A DNA stretch of 64,000 bases from NCBI RefSeq assembly GCF_029945925.1, contig NZ_JAQSDN010000061.1, forward strand, positions 1 to 64,000, given 5' to 3'. Position numbers and translations under genes: made by a program. This document shows, piece after piece, positions 37,830 to 46,922 of the stretch; position 1 is the stretch's first letter; every line of letters starts with the position of its first letter. The notes beneath the pieces are model-generated. The model did not search any database. It was not told the DNA's origin and saw only the letters and a list, made by a program, of their open reading frames with translations. The stretch comes from Polaromonas sp. (GTDB lineage Bacteria; Pseudomonadota; Gammaproteobacteria; Burkholderiales; Burkholderiaceae_C).

Positions 37830-38534
37830 TCATGTCCGCGCGGGAATGCCCAGGCCTTTGACAACCGCCGGCCGCGCCACAAACGTTTCCAGCACACGCA
37901 GCACGTTAGGAAAGTCGGTGATGCCGACCAGCTCACCGGCCTCATAGAACCCGATCAGGTTGCGCACCCAGCCGAAGGTGGCGATGTCGGCGATGGTGTA
38001 GTCGTCGCCCATGATCCAGGTCCGGCCGGCGAGCCGCCGTTCCAGCACCCCGAGCAGCCGTTTCGTTTCAGCCAGGTAGCGGTCGCGCGGACGCTTGTCG
38101 TCGTAGTCCTTGCCGGCGAACTTGTGGAAGAAACCGAGCTGGCCGAACATCGGGCCGATGCCGCCCATCTGGAACATCAGCCACTGGATGGTTTCATAAC
38201 GGCCGGCGGCGTCGGGTGGCAGGAATTTTCCGGTTTTTTCAGCCAGGTAGATCAGGATGGCGCCGGACTCGAACAGGCCCAGCGGCTTGCCGCCCGGGCC
38301 GTTCGGGTCGAGGATGGCCGGGATCTTGTTGTTGGGGCTCAGCGAGATGAATTCCGGCGACATCTGGTCGTGGGTCTCGAAGCTCACGAGGTGCGGCTCG
38401 TAAGGCAGGCCGGTCTCTTCCAGCATGATCGAGACCTTGACGCCGTTGGGCGTGGGCAGTGAATAAAGCTGGATGCGCTCGGGATGCAGCGCAGGCCATT
38501 TCCGGGTGATGGGGAAGGCAGAGAGATCGTTCAT
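37830..38534 (-). CDS. Glutathione S-transferase, YghU/Ure2p-like (nu class)
   Basis: A 234-residue GST. The N-terminal thioredoxin fold has the nu-class active-site stretch YSLPTPNGVKVSIMLEE, where the Thr/Asn replace the usual Tyr/Ser, then NNKIPAILDPNGPGG and the glutathione motif FESGAILIYLAEK. The helical domain has FGQLGFF and YTIADIATFGWV. Family members show disulfide-bond reductase activity with two bound glutathiones. The start at 38534 avoids a long low-quality extension. It is divergent from the thioesterase gene. Confidence 0.88.
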   Translation of the reverse strand: MNDLSAFPITRKWPALHPERIQLYSLPTPNGVKVSIMLEETGLPYEPHLVSFETHDQMSPEFISLSPNNKIPAILDPNGPGGKPLGLFESGAILIYLAEKTGKFLPPDAAGRYETIQWLMFQMGGIGPMFGQLGFFHKFAGKDYDDKRPRDRYLAETKRLLGVLERRLAGRTWIMGDDYTIADIATFGWVRNLIGFYEAGELVGITDFPNVLRVLETFVARPAVVKGLGIPART

Positions 38535-38694
38535 GGCGGGGTGGTGCGGTGCGGAGTGGACGGTTGTTGGAACGGCAACTGTAGACCAAGCCCGCGGCCT
38601 GCGTATTCCGCGCGGCGGCGAGGCCGCAGGCCGACCATCACGCCGCAGTCGCCGAGCGGACGGGCCGCGAGCCGCGCGCCGGTTAGCATCCGGA

Positions 38695-39171
38695 ATGCCT
38701 GAAACCACCTCTGCCTCTTCGTCCGCCATCCCCGATGGTTTTGTTCCTGTTCGTGTCGGTGGCCCCTTTATCGAGGTCAATGGCCCGTTCTACGCGCGGC
38801 TGGAAGGCCAGCGTCTGCTGCTGGGCTTTCGTGTCGAGGAACGGCACAGCAACCCGCTGCAGATGTGCCACGGCGGTATGCTGGCGTCGTTTGCGGACAT
38901 GATGCTGCCCTGCGCGGCGATGTACCAGACCGACACCGACAGGCGTTTCCTGCCGACCATCAGCCTGCAAATCGATTACCTGGCGCCGGCCAGGCTGGGG
39001 GCGTGGGTGCAAGGCCAGGCCGACATCCTGCGCAGCACGCGCAACATTATTTTCATCCAGGGCCTGGTGACGGCCGACGGTGAGCCGGCCTTGCGCATCA
39101 GCGGCATTTTCAAGCAGGGACCGCTGATCGGCGACGGCAAAGACCACGATCCGTTTTTGCTACGAAGTTGA
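38695..39171 (+). CDS. PaaI-family hotdog thioesterase
   Basis: A 158-residue acyl-CoA thioesterase of the PaaI type. The active-site region NPLQMCHGGMLASFADMMLP (helix with the HGG motif) and the strands LPTISLQIDYLAPARLG support the hotdog fold. Substrate unknown. The stop codon TGA (39169-39171) lies within a family A repeat, so the last residues (FLLRS) are repeat-encoded. Confidence 0.82.
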   Translation: MPETTSASSSAIPDGFVPVRVGGPFIEVNGPFYARLEGQRLLLGFRVEERHSNPLQMCHGGMLASFADMMLPCAAMYQTDTDRRFLPTISLQIDYLAPARLGAWVQGQADILRSTRNIIFIQGLVTADGEPALRISGIFKQGPLIGDGKDHDPFLLRS

Positions 39172-39213
39172 TAGCTGCTGGCGCAAGCAGATCAAGGGCT
39201 GGAGCCGTTTTTT
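39158..39213 (+). repeat. Family A repeat overlapping the thioesterase stop
   Basis: TTGCTACGAAGTTGATAGC, TGCTGGCGCAAGC, ATCAAGGGCTGGAGCC and a T-run. The T-run and hairpin head make it a possible weak terminator for the thioesterase gene. Confidence 0.8.
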
Positions 39214-39225
39214 TCTTGAAAGTGT

Positions 39226-40017
39226 TCAGGCAGCCCCGGTCAGCAGACCGGCGGCACGCTGCACCTCGATGCGGATCTCTTCAGTCAGGCGCGCCTTCAA
39301 CTCCATGAACACCGGCGTGGTCTTGACCGAGTAGTGGCGCGGGTGGGCAATGTCTACCTTCAGGTCGCACTTGATGCGGCCGGGGCGCGCGCTCATCACC
39401 ACCACGCGGTTGCCCATGAAGATGGCCTCGTCGATGTCGTGGGTCACAAACAGCACGGTTTTGCGTTCGGCCTCCCAGATGCCCTGCAGCAGTTCCTGCA
39501 TCAGCTCGCGGGTCTGGTGGTCCAGCGCGCCGAAGGGCTCGTCCATCAGCAACATGCGCGGGTTGTTGGCCAGCGCGCGCGCCAGTGCGGTGCGCTGCTG
39601 CATGCCGCCCGAGAGCTGCTTGGGGAAATGGTTCTCGAAACCCTTCAGGCCCACCTTGTTGATGAAGGGACGCGCAATCGCATGCTGTTCGGCCAGCGGC
39701 AGGCCTTTTTCGCGCAGGCCAAAACAGACGTTCTCGAGAATGCTGAGCCAGGGGAACAGGGTGTAGCTCTGGAACACCATGCCGCGGTCAGCGCCCGGAC
39801 CGGTGACCGGCCGGCCGTCCAGCGTGATGCTGCCGGTGCTCGGGGTGTCCAGCCCGGCCACCATGCGCAGCAGCGTGCTTTTGCCGCAGCCCGAGGGGCC
39901 GAGGATGGTGATGAAGTCGTTCTCGGCCACACTGAGGTCGGTGGCCTGCAGTGCGACCGTGCCGCCGTTGGCGCCGGCGAATGTCTTGGAGACCTGGGAA
40001 ATTTCAAGAATGGTCAT
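39226..40017 (-). CDS. ABC transporter ATP-binding protein, nitrate/sulfonate/taurine type
   Basis: A 263-residue ATPase of the SsuB/TauB/NrtD group. Walker A GPSGCGKSTLLR, Q-loop FQSYTLFPW, signature LSGGMQQR, Walker B LLMDEPFGALD, and H-loop TH. It works with the permease at 40151 and the binding protein at 41022. All three lie directly downstream of hutH on the same strand, so the system may import histidine, urocanate or a related compound. The start at 40017 (MTILEISQVSK) avoids repeat-derived codons. Confidence 0.9.
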   Translation of the reverse strand: MTILEISQVSKTFAGANGGTVALQATDLSVAENDFITILGPSGCGKSTLLRMVAGLDTPSTGSITLDGRPVTGPGADRGMVFQSYTLFPWLSILENVCFGLREKGLPLAEQHAIARPFINKVGLKGFENHFPKQLSGGMQQRTALARALANNPRMLLMDEPFGALDHQTRELMQELLQGIWEAERKTVLFVTHDIDEAIFMGNRVVVMSARPGRIKCDLKVDIAHPRHYSVKTTPVFMELKARLTEEIRIEVQRAAGLLTGAA

Positions 40018-40059
40018 GGATAAGCAATGCAGTGGGACGAGTCTGGACGCTGTCTTTTC

Positions 40060-40153
40060 AAGCCGGGGCCGCGGAACCGGCTTTGCCGGGCCGCAGGCGC
40101 AGCGCCCCCCCGGGGGGCAGCGCAGCACACGAAGTGGCAAGCGTGGGGGCTCA
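40060..40153. repeat. Family D repeat between the ABC ATPase and permease genes
   Basis: GCCGCGGAACCGGCTTTGCC, GGGCCGCAGGCGCAGCGCC, the C7/G6 palindrome and GTGGCAAGCGTGGGGGC match 1388-1482 and 35466-35578. Its right end touches the permease stop codon. Confidence 0.85.
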
Positions 40154-40924
40154 CAATCTTGCCCACGGGAACAACTTTCGGTTCAGGGCTTTAAATGCAA
40201 AGTCGGTGACCAGGCCAATCACGCCGATCACGATGATGCCGAAGATGATCTGGTCGGTGGCCAGCAGCGCCTGGCTGTCGGTGATCATGTGGCCGATGCC
40301 GCTGGACGCGCCTATCAGCTCGGCGACGATCACGTAGGTCCAGGCCCAGCCCAGCACCATGCGCAGCGTTTCGGCAATCTCGGGCGCGCTGCTGGGCAGC
40401 AGCACCCGCGTGACGATGCCGCGGTCGCCCGCGCCCAGCGTGTAGGCGGCTTCGACCAGGTCGCGCCGCGTGTTGCCCACACTGACCGCGAACATCAGCA
40501 CCAGCTGGAAAAACGAGCCGATAAAAATAACCGCCAGCTTTTGCGCTTCACCAATGCCGGCCCAGAGGATCAGCAGCGGAATGAAGGCCGAGGCCGGCAG
40601 GTAACGCGCAAAACTCACAAAGGGTTCAAAAAAGGCTTCGATAGGTTTGTAGGCGCCCATCAGCACACCCAGCGGCACGGCCAGCACGGCAGCGATCAGG
40701 AAGCCGCCCAGCACGCGCCACACCGTCATGCCGATGTCCTTGATGAAACCCTGGTTGACCAGCAGGTCGTAACCCGAGCGCACCATGGTCACCGGGTCGG
40801 CGAGAAAGGTTTTGGACACGTAGCCGCCGAAAGTGGCAAAGGCCCACACCGCGAAGAAGAGGACGAAGAAAGAAGTGCCCAGCGTGATGCGGACACCGGG
40901 GGCGACAGGTTGGAGAGGGCGCAT
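40151..40924 (-). CDS. ABC transporter permease, nitrate/sulfonate/taurine type
   Basis: A 257-residue permease of the SsuC/TauC group with about six membrane segments. The EAA-loop region is AAYTLGAGDRGIVTRVLLPSS followed by APEIAETLR. I start at 40924 (MRPLQPVAPGVR); the 23 codons before that spell a translated family B repeat. The ATPase gene follows after a family D repeat, and the binding-protein gene precedes it. Confidence 0.9.
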   Translation of the reverse strand: MRPLQPVAPGVRITLGTSFFVLFFAVWAFATFGGYVSKTFLADPVTMVRSGYDLLVNQGFIKDIGMTVWRVLGGFLIAAVLAVPLGVLMGAYKPIEAFFEPFVSFARYLPASAFIPLLILWAGIGEAQKLAVIFIGSFFQLVLMFAVSVGNTRRDLVEAAYTLGAGDRGIVTRVLLPSSAPEIAETLRMVLGWAWTYVIVAELIGASSGIGHMITDSQALLATDQIIFGIIVIGVIGLVTDFAFKALNRKLFPWARL

Positions 40925-40944
40925 CGTTGTGTGTATTTGGGGCC

Positions 40945-41015
40945 TATCATCCCGGACTCGATCCGGGATCCATGACCCGGGCGCCGTCAGCAACGGCGCC
41001 CGGGCATGAATGACA
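40945..41015. repeat. Family B repeat between binding protein and permease
   Basis: ATCATCCCGGACTCGATCCG and GGATCCATG, then a GGGCGCCG/CGGCGCCC hairpin and ATGAATGACAAG. The second arm differs from the other copies. It separates the high-copy binding protein from its membrane partners and may stabilise the upstream mRNA. Confidence 0.75.
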
Positions 41016-41021
41016 AGTTGG

Positions 41022-41966
41022 TTATTTCAGGAATCGCGTGTCAGCCAGCTTGCTCATGTCGGGCAGCGCCTTGATGACACCGGCTTCCAGCAGCAGCTCG
41101 GCGGCTTCCTTGCTGAAGGCGGCGTGTTCACCGGCAAAGAACTTCTGGTTGGCGGCGCGGTCCTGCCAGCGCAGGTACTTCTGGCTGGCCTCGAACTTGT
41201 CGGCCGGCTGCTTGACGTCGGCGCCCATGATTTCAAAACTCTTCTGCGGGTCCTTCTTGATCATCTCGAGCGCTTCGAAATAGCTGTCGGCCAGGGCCTT
41301 GGCGGCTTTCGGGTTGTCGGCCAGGAACTTGGGCGTGCAGCCCACGGTGTCCATGATCATCGGGTAGTCCAGCGTGGTGGCGATGATCTTGCCGGCTTCC
41401 GGTTTGGCACGCACGGCGCCCAGGTAAGGCTCGTAAGTCATGGCCGCGTCGATGCCGTCGGTGCCGGCAATCATCGCGTTGGCGGCGGCTTGCGGCTCGA
41501 GGTTGACGATTTTCACGTCTTTCGGGCTCAGGCCGTTTTTCTTGAGCATCCAGGCCAGGGTGAACCAGGGCGCGGTGCCGGGCGCGCTGGCAGCTACGGT
41601 TTTGCCCTTGAGGTCGCTGATCTTGCTGATGTTGGGTTTGACCACCATACCGTCGGCGCCGTAACTCTTGTCGAGCTGGAAGATCTGCGTGGTGGCGACG
41701 CCGTTGGCGTTCCAGACGATCCAGGTCTCCACCGTGGTGGCGGCGCACTGCACGTCACCGGAGGCAATGGCGAGGTGACGGTCTTTCTGCGGGATCTTCT
41801 TGATCGACACGTCCAGGCCGTTCTTCTTGAAGATGCCGGCTTCCTTGGCCAGGGTCAGCGGCGCAAAGCCGGTCCAGCCCGACATGCCCAGCGTGATTTT
41901 GGTTTCCTGGGCTTGCGCGCTTGCGCAGGCCAGGGCGACGAGGGACAGGGTCAGCAGCTTCTTCAT
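41022..41966 (-). CDS. ABC transporter substrate-binding protein, NrtA/SsuA/TauA type
   Basis: A 314-residue periplasmic receptor. The signal peptide KKLLTLSLVALACASAQA ends at AQA/QE. The family core includes GMSGWTGFAPLTLAKEAGIF, FKKNGLDVSI, KGKTVAASAPGTAPWF and AGTDGIDAAMTYEPYL. AAGGAG precedes the ATG at 41966. The ligand is unknown; the position next to hutH, which starts the same strand unit, suggests a histidine-related compound. Confidence 0.87.
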   Translation of the reverse strand: MKKLLTLSLVALACASAQAQETKITLGMSGWTGFAPLTLAKEAGIFKKNGLDVSIKKIPQKDRHLAIASGDVQCAATTVETWIVWNANGVATTQIFQLDKSYGADGMVVKPNISKISDLKGKTVAASAPGTAPWFTLAWMLKKNGLSPKDVKIVNLEPQAAANAMIAGTDGIDAAMTYEPYLGAVRAKPEAGKIIATTLDYPMIMDTVGCTPKFLADNPKAAKALADSYFEALEMIKKDPQKSFEIMGADVKQPADKFEASQKYLRWQDRAANQKFFAGEHAAFSKEAAELLLEAGVIKALPDMSKLADTRFLK

Positions 41967-42021
41967 GGGAACTCCTTGGGTTGACTTGCGAAGGGACGGG
42001 TGATCGGAGGGTATGCAGTGT

Positions 42022-43689
42022 TCATGCCAGGGCCATGGGGGCCGGTGCCGTATTGGCCAAACGCAGGGCATGCAGTTCCGGCATGTCCGCATCCAGTGCG
42101 CGTGCAATGTCACCACTTGCCACCAGATGGTGCACGGCCTCCATGTCGCGGGCCAGGCTGCGGTCTTCCATCATGGCCGGCGAAACGATGCGGATCAGGC
42201 GCAACACGCGCTCGAGCGGCGCAGAGCTTTTCAACGGGCGTAAAAATTCAATGCCCTGGGCCGCGGCCAGCAACTCGATGCCGACGATATGCGCCGTGTT
42301 GCGCAGCATGGGCTGCAGGCGGCGTGCCGCAAAGGTGGCCATGCTGACGTGGTCTTCCTGGTTGGCCGAGGTTGGCAGGCTGTCCACGCTGGCCGGGTGC
42401 GCCAGCGACTTGTTCTCGGAGGCCAGCGCGGCCGCCGTGACGTGCACGATCATGAAGCCGGAGTTGAGCCCGGCGTCTGGTGTGAGGAAAGGCGGCAGGC
42501 GCGACACCACGGTATCGACCAGCATGGCGATGCGGCGCTCGGTGATGGCGCCGATCTCTGCAATGGCTACGGCCAGCGCGTCGCAGGCCAACGCGACCGG
42601 CTCGGCGTGGAAATTCCCGCCGGAGAGCAGGCTGCCTGTGACCGCTCCTACCTTCGTTTCCGTTCGCCCTGAGCCTGTCGAAGGGTCTGCGGCTTCGACA
42701 GGCTCAGCCCGAACGGATGGAATGTCGGCAAACACCAGCGGGTTGTCGGTCACGGCATTGGCCTCGATCGCCAGCACCCTGGCGGCGTAACGCATCTGGT
42801 CCAGGCAGGCACCCATGACCTGCGGCTGGCAGCGCAGGCAATACGGGTCCTGTACACGGTCGTCGTTGTCCAGGTGCGAGCGGCGAATTTCGCTGCCGAC
42901 CATCAGCGCGCGGTAGGCGGCCGCGCAGGTGATTTGCCCGGGCTGGCCGCGCACCGCATGGATGCGCGGGTCAAACGGGCCATCGCTGCCGCGCGCGGCG
43001 TCCAGCGTCATGGCGCCGGAGATCACCGCCGCTTCAAGCAGACGCTCGGTGGCGAACAGTGCGTCGAGCGCCAGCGCGGTTGAGACCTGCGTGCCGTTGA
43101 TCAGCGCCAGGCCTTCCTTGGCCGAGAGCTGCAGGGCTTGCAGGCCGGCCTGCTTCAGCGCAGCGGCGGCCGGCAATCGCTGGTCCTTGTAGAAAACTTC
43201 GCCTTCGCCGATCAGCGGCAGACACAAATGGGCCAGCGGCGCCAGGTCGCCCGAAGCGCCCACCGAGCCCTGGCAGGGAATGACAGGACAGATGCCGTGG
43301 TTGTGCAGTGCCAGCAGGGCGTCGATGACTTCCTCGCGCACACCCGAATAACCCCGCGCCAGGCTGGCCGCCTTGAGCAGCAGGATCAGGTGCACCACGC
43401 GGCGAGACAGCGGCTCGCCAACACCGACCGCGTGCGAACGCAGCAGTTTGAGCTGCAAAATGGCCAGGTCTTCCTTTGCGATACGCGTGTTGGCCAGCTT
43501 GCCGAAGCCGGTGTTCACGCCATACACCGCCGCGCCACCGCTGGCGGCCTGGTGGACCAGCGACGCGCTGGCACGCACGCCCGGCCGGCAGGCCGCGTCC
43601 AGCCGGACGGGTGGCGGCAGGACCGCGCAAAGGCGGCGCAACTGCGCCATGGACAGCTGGCCGGGAATCAGGAGTTCTTTGTCTGGCAT
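42022..43689 (-). CDS. hutH: Histidine ammonia-lyase with a repeat-encoded insertion
   Basis: The enzyme deaminates histidine to urocanate, the first step of the hut pathway. The MIO cofactor forms from Ala145-Ser-Gly147 in [22 protein letters not shown] near 56 and [12 protein letters not shown] are also conserved. At 555 residues it is longer than usual (about 505-515). The excess lies at about residues 324-353, where [19 protein letters not shown] is a translated family C repeat, placed in the loop between NPLVFAD and SGGNFHAEP. The frame is intact. Confidence 0.95.
   Translation of the reverse strand: MPDKELLIPGQLSMAQLRRLCAVLPPPVRLDAACRPGVRASASLVHQAASGGAAVYGVNTGFGKLANTRIAKEDLAILQLKLLRSHAVGVGEPLSRRVVHLILLLKAASLARGYSGVREEVIDALLALHNHGICPVIPCQGSVGASGDLAPLAHLCLPLIGEGEVFYKDQRLPAAAALKQAGLQALQLSAKEGLALINGTQVSTALALDALFATERLLEAAVISGAMTLDAARGSDGPFDPRIHAVRGQPGQITCAAAYRALMVGSEIRRSHLDNDDRVQDPYCLRCQPQVMGACLDQMRYAARVLAIEANAVTDNPLVFADIPSVRAEPVEAADPSTGSGRTETKVGAVTGSLLSGGNFHAEPVALACDALAVAIAEIGAITERRIAMLVDTVVSRLPPFLTPDAGLNSGFMIVHVTAAALASENKSLAHPASVDSLPTSANQEDHVSMATFAARRLQPMLRNTAHIVGIELLAAAQGIEFLRPLKSSAPLERVLRLIRIVSPAMMEDRSLARDMEAVHHLVASGDIARALDADMPELHALRLANTAPAPMALA
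42659..42718. repeat. Family C repeat inside hutH
   Basis: CCGTTCGCCCTGAGCCTGTC, GAAGG and the inverse arm CTTCGACAGGCTCAGCCC, GAACGG form a 60 bp palindrome with a short centre. It is read in frame through hutH. Confidence 0.9.
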
Positions 43690-43703
43690 GGGTGCTTGCT
43701 TAT

Positions 43704-43788
43704 CCGTTCGCCCTGAGCTTGTCGAAGGGTTCCCATGCAGTTCGGGACAGGCTTCGATCCTTCGTCAAGCTCAGGACAGCTTCGGTGG
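43704..43788. repeat. Family C repeat between hutU and hutH
   Basis: CCGTTCGCCCTGAGCTTGTC, GAAGG, then GACAGGCTTCG and CTTCGTCAAGCTCAGGACAG arms. It fills the hutU-hutH gap and may form a strong hairpin in the hut mRNA. Confidence 0.8.
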
Positions 43789-43790
43789 GT

Positions 43791-45509
43791 TCAGCCGATC
43801 ATGGGCAGGTTCAAACCGTTTTCTTTCGCACTGGCGATGGCGATCTCGTAGCCGGCATCGGCATGGCGCATCACGCCGGTGGCCGGGTCGTTGAACAGAA
43901 CGCGTTCGATACGCTCTGCCGCTTCGTCGGTGCCGTCGCAGACGATGACCACCCCCGAGTGCTGCGAATACCCCATGCCGACGCCGCCGCCGTGGTGCAG
44001 GCTGACCCAGGTGGCGCCGCTGGCGGTGTTGAGCAGGGCGTTGAGCAGCGGCCAGTCGCTGACCGCGTCGCTGCCGTCCTTCATGGCTTCGGTTTCGCGG
44101 TTCGGCGAGGCGACCGATCCGCTGTCGAGGTGGTCGCGGCCGATCACGATGGGTGCCTTGAGCTCGCCCGACTTCACCATCGCGTTGAAAGCCAGGCCCG
44201 CCAAATGCCGTTCGCCCAGGCCTATCCAGCAGATGCGTGCCGGCAGGCCCTGGAAGCTGATGCGTTCCTCGGCCATGTCCAGCCAGCGGTGCAGCGGCTT
44301 GTTGTCGGGGAAGAGTTCCTTCATCTTCGCGTCGGTCTTGCGGATGTCTTCGGGGTCACCACTGAGCGCCACCCAGCGGAAGGGGCCAACGCCGCGGCAG
44401 AACAGCGGCCGGATGTAGGCGGGCACAAAGCCCGGGTAGTCAAACGCGTTGGCGACGCCGAAGTCCTTGGCGACCTGGCGCAGGTTGTTGCCGTAGTCCA
44501 CGGTGGGGATGCCCATGGCGTGAAATTCGAGCATGGCCTTGACATGGGTGGCGCAGGATTCGCCGGCTGCTTTCGTCAGCGCCGCATGTTGTGCCGGGTC
44601 TTTCTGCGCGGCCTGCCATTGCGCGACGCTCCAGCCCGCAGGCAGGTAGCCGTTGATGATGTCGTGCGCCGAGGTCTGGTCCGTCACCAGGTCGGGGCGC
44701 ATGCCGCCGGCCGCGGCGCGGCGAGCCAGCTCGGGCACGATCTCGGCCGCGTTGCCGCACAGGGCAATCGACACCGCTTCCTTGCGGCTGGTGTGATGCT
44801 TGATCAACTCCAGCGCTTCGTCGAGGTCTTTGGCCTGCTTGTCGACGTATCGGGTGCGCAGACGGAAATCGATGCGCGACTGCTGGCACTCGATGTTGAG
44901 CGAACAGGCGCCGGCGAAGGTGGCCGCCAGCGGCTGCGCACCGCCCATGCCGCCCAGGCCGGCGGTCAGCACCCAGCGGCCGGCTAAATCTCCGTTGAAA
45001 TGCTGGCGGCCGGCTTCGACAAAGGTTTCGTAGGTGCCCTGGACGATGCCCTGCGTGCCGATGTAGATCCAGCTGCCGGCTGTCATCTGGCCGTACATCA
45101 TCAGGCCGGCGCGGTCGAGCTCGTTGAAGTGTTCCCAGGTAGCCCATTTGGGCACCAGGTTGGAGTTGGCGATCAGCACGCGTGGCGCGCCAGGGTGGGT
45201 GCGGAACACGCCGACCGGTTTGCCTGATTGCACCAGCAGGGTTTCGTCGGGCTTGAGTTTTCGCAGCGAGTCGAGGATGGCATCGAAAGCCGGCCAATTG
45301 CGCGCTGCCTTGCCGATGCCGCCATAGACCACGAGCTCGTCGGGGTTCTCGGCAACTTCCGGGTCCAGGTTGTTCTGGATCATGCGGTAGGCCGCTTCGA
45401 TCTGCCAGTTGGCGCAGCTCAGGGTGCTGCCGCGCGGCGCACGCACCGGCCTGGCCTGGCTGTCGAGGAAAGGGGTTTGTGAAAGGTCTGACACGGCTGG
45501 CTCCTTCAT
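43791..45509 (-). CDS. hutU: Urocanate hydratase
   Basis: A 572-residue NAD-dependent enzyme converting urocanate to imidazolonepropionate. The NAD-binding glycine motif is GLGGMGGAQ, and family motifs [38 protein letters not shown] and the cysteine in [10 protein letters not shown] regions are present. It starts at 45509 ([10 protein letters not shown]), just inside the divergent hutC control region. hutH follows after a family C repeat. Confidence 0.96.
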   Translation of the reverse strand: MKEPAVSDLSQTPFLDSQARPVRAPRGSTLSCANWQIEAAYRMIQNNLDPEVAENPDELVVYGGIGKAARNWPAFDAILDSLRKLKPDETLLVQSGKPVGVFRTHPGAPRVLIANSNLVPKWATWEHFNELDRAGLMMYGQMTAGSWIYIGTQGIVQGTYETFVEAGRQHFNGDLAGRWVLTAGLGGMGGAQPLAATFAGACSLNIECQQSRIDFRLRTRYVDKQAKDLDEALELIKHHTSRKEAVSIALCGNAAEIVPELARRAAAGGMRPDLVTDQTSAHDIINGYLPAGWSVAQWQAAQKDPAQHAALTKAAGESCATHVKAMLEFHAMGIPTVDYGNNLRQVAKDFGVANAFDYPGFVPAYIRPLFCRGVGPFRWVALSGDPEDIRKTDAKMKELFPDNKPLHRWLDMAEERISFQGLPARICWIGLGERHLAGLAFNAMVKSGELKAPIVIGRDHLDSGSVASPNRETEAMKDGSDAVSDWPLLNALLNTASGATWVSLHHGGGVGMGYSQHSGVVIVCDGTDEAAERIERVLFNDPATGVMRHADAGYEIAIASAKENGLNLPMIG

Positions 45510-45561
45510 GGCTGTCTTGGCGGGCCGGATGGGACACGCAAGATTCGTTCCGGCAAATCCT

Positions 45562-45577
45562 AGTTGTCTATACAACT
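45562..45577. promoter_or_regulatory. HutC operator candidate
   Basis: AGTTGTCTATACAACT is a 16 bp palindrome with one mismatched central pair, close to the known HutC/GntR site type (TTGTNTANACAA). It lies between the divergent hutU and hutC starts, so HutC would repress both arms until urocanate binds. Confidence 0.8.
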
Positions 45578-45604
45578 TGTGTCAACTGGGGTAATCTACG
45601 GCTT

Positions 45605-46315
45605 ATGGCAAAAACCCTGTTGCCTGCCTACGAGCAGGTCAAGGCCTTCATCAAGACGCGGATCAGCGCCGGTACCTGGAAGCCCGGCGACCCGGTGCCC
45701 AGTGAGGCGACGCTGGCGGCGCAGTTCGGCATCAGCCGCATGACGGCCAACCGTGCCCTGCGCGAGTTGACCGCCGAGGGCATGGTGACGCGTGTGCAGG
45801 GCTCCGGCACACGCGTGGCCGAGCTGCACCGCATCTCCTCCCGACTCACGATTCGCGACATTCATGAAGAAGTGGTCGAGCGCGGCCATGTGCACACCAC
45901 CCGGGTGCTGATGGTGGAGGCCGAAAAGGCCAGCGCCGACCTCGCCAGGACGCTGGGCCTGCGCACGGGTGCCCGGATTTTTCACACCATGCTGGTGCAT
46001 CTTGAAAACGGCGTTCCCATCCAGTACGAAGACCGCTACGTCAATCCGGCGGCGGCGCCCGATTTCCTGGAAACCGACTTCACGCTGACCACACCCACCC
46101 ACCACCTGCTGCAACACGCACCGCTGACCGAGGCCAGTTATTCGATCGAGGCCTGCCTGCCCACGGCGCAGGAGGCCAGACAACTGGGCATCAAGCGCGG
46201 CGAGCCCTGCCTGGCCATGATGCGGCGCACCGTCAGCGGGGCCCATGTGGCCAGCGTGGCCCGGCTGATTTATCCCGGCACGCGTTACAGCTTTGCAGGA
46301 CAATTTCAGGCATGA
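45605..46315 (+). CDS. hutC: Histidine utilisation repressor (GntR/HutC family)
   Basis: A 236-residue GntR regulator. The winged helix spans about residues 8-75 (VPSEATLAAQFGISRMTANRA and LRELTAEGMVTRVQGSGT), and the C-terminal UTRA domain binds the effector, urocanate in known HutC proteins. VPIQYEDRYVNPAAAPDF is characteristic of HutC. The palindrome at 45562 lies 28 bp upstream, pointing to autoregulation. hutD follows after 46 bp. Confidence 0.95.
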   Translation: MAKTLLPAYEQVKAFIKTRISAGTWKPGDPVPSEATLAAQFGISRMTANRALRELTAEGMVTRVQGSGTRVAELHRISSRLTIRDIHEEVVERGHVHTTRVLMVEAEKASADLARTLGLRTGARIFHTMLVHLENGVPIQYEDRYVNPAAAPDFLETDFTLTTPTHHLLQHAPLTEASYSIEACLPTAQEARQLGIKRGEPCLAMMRRTVSGAHVASVARLIYPGTRYSFAGQFQA

Positions 46316-46361
46316 ATGGTCACCTATTCCCAATGTGCACCCGTCAAGCGGAGGTCCCCCC

Positions 46362-46922
46362 ATGAGCTGGCAAATCATCCCCCTGGAAGAGGTGGCGCCC
46401 ACCGCCTGGCGCAACGGCGGCGGCATCACGCGCGAGCTGCTGGCCTGGCCTGTCGCGCAGGACTGGGACTGGCGCATCTCGGTGGCCGAGGTCGAAAAAA
46501 GCGGACCGTTTTCGCCTTATGAAGGGGTGCAGCGCTGGTTCGCCGTGCTGGGCGGTGCCGGCGTGCGGCTCACGCTGGACGGGCAAACGCGGGAGTTGAC
46601 GCCGCAAGGTGAGCCGCTGTGTTTTGACGGCGCCCTGGCCTGCCATTGCGAACTGATCGACGGGCCCACCGAAGACTTCAACCTCATGATCAGGAAGGGG
46701 CGTGGCAGCGCGCGCCTGGTCCGCGTTCTGGGTGCGCTGGATGTGGAGGTCAAACCCGGCACACGCGTCGCCGTGTATGCCTGGGACGAGCCGGTGACCG
46801 TGCAGGTCAACAGGAAGTTTGTGACGGTGCCGCCGCACACCCTGGCCTGGCGTGTGCTGGCCGATGGGGCCTCGGTGCGCATCGAAGCAACAAGCGCGCT
46901 CTGGATGGAAATGGCCCGATGA
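46362..46922 (+). CDS. hutD: HutD family protein
   Basis: A 186-residue cupin-like HutD, proposed in Pseudomonas to act as a governor of hut expression by binding pathway intermediates. The motif [15 protein letters not shown] at residues 16-30 defines the family, and [20 protein letters not shown] follows. GGAGG lies before the ATG at 46362. The stop overlaps the hutI start. Confidence 0.93.
   Translation: MSWQIIPLEEVAPTAWRNGGGITRELLAWPVAQDWDWRISVAEVEKSGPFSPYEGVQRWFAVLGGAGVRLTLDGQTRELTPQGEPLCFDGALACHCELIDGPTEDFNLMIRKGRGSARLVRVLGALDVEVKPGTRVAVYAWDEPVTVQVNRKFVTVPPHTLAWRVLADGASVRIEATSALWMEMAR

Noticed and set aside
40925..40993. N-terminal extension of the ABC permease (SWIPDRVRDD)
   Set aside because: These residues are the translation of a family B repeat, a common annotation artefact; the native start is 40924.
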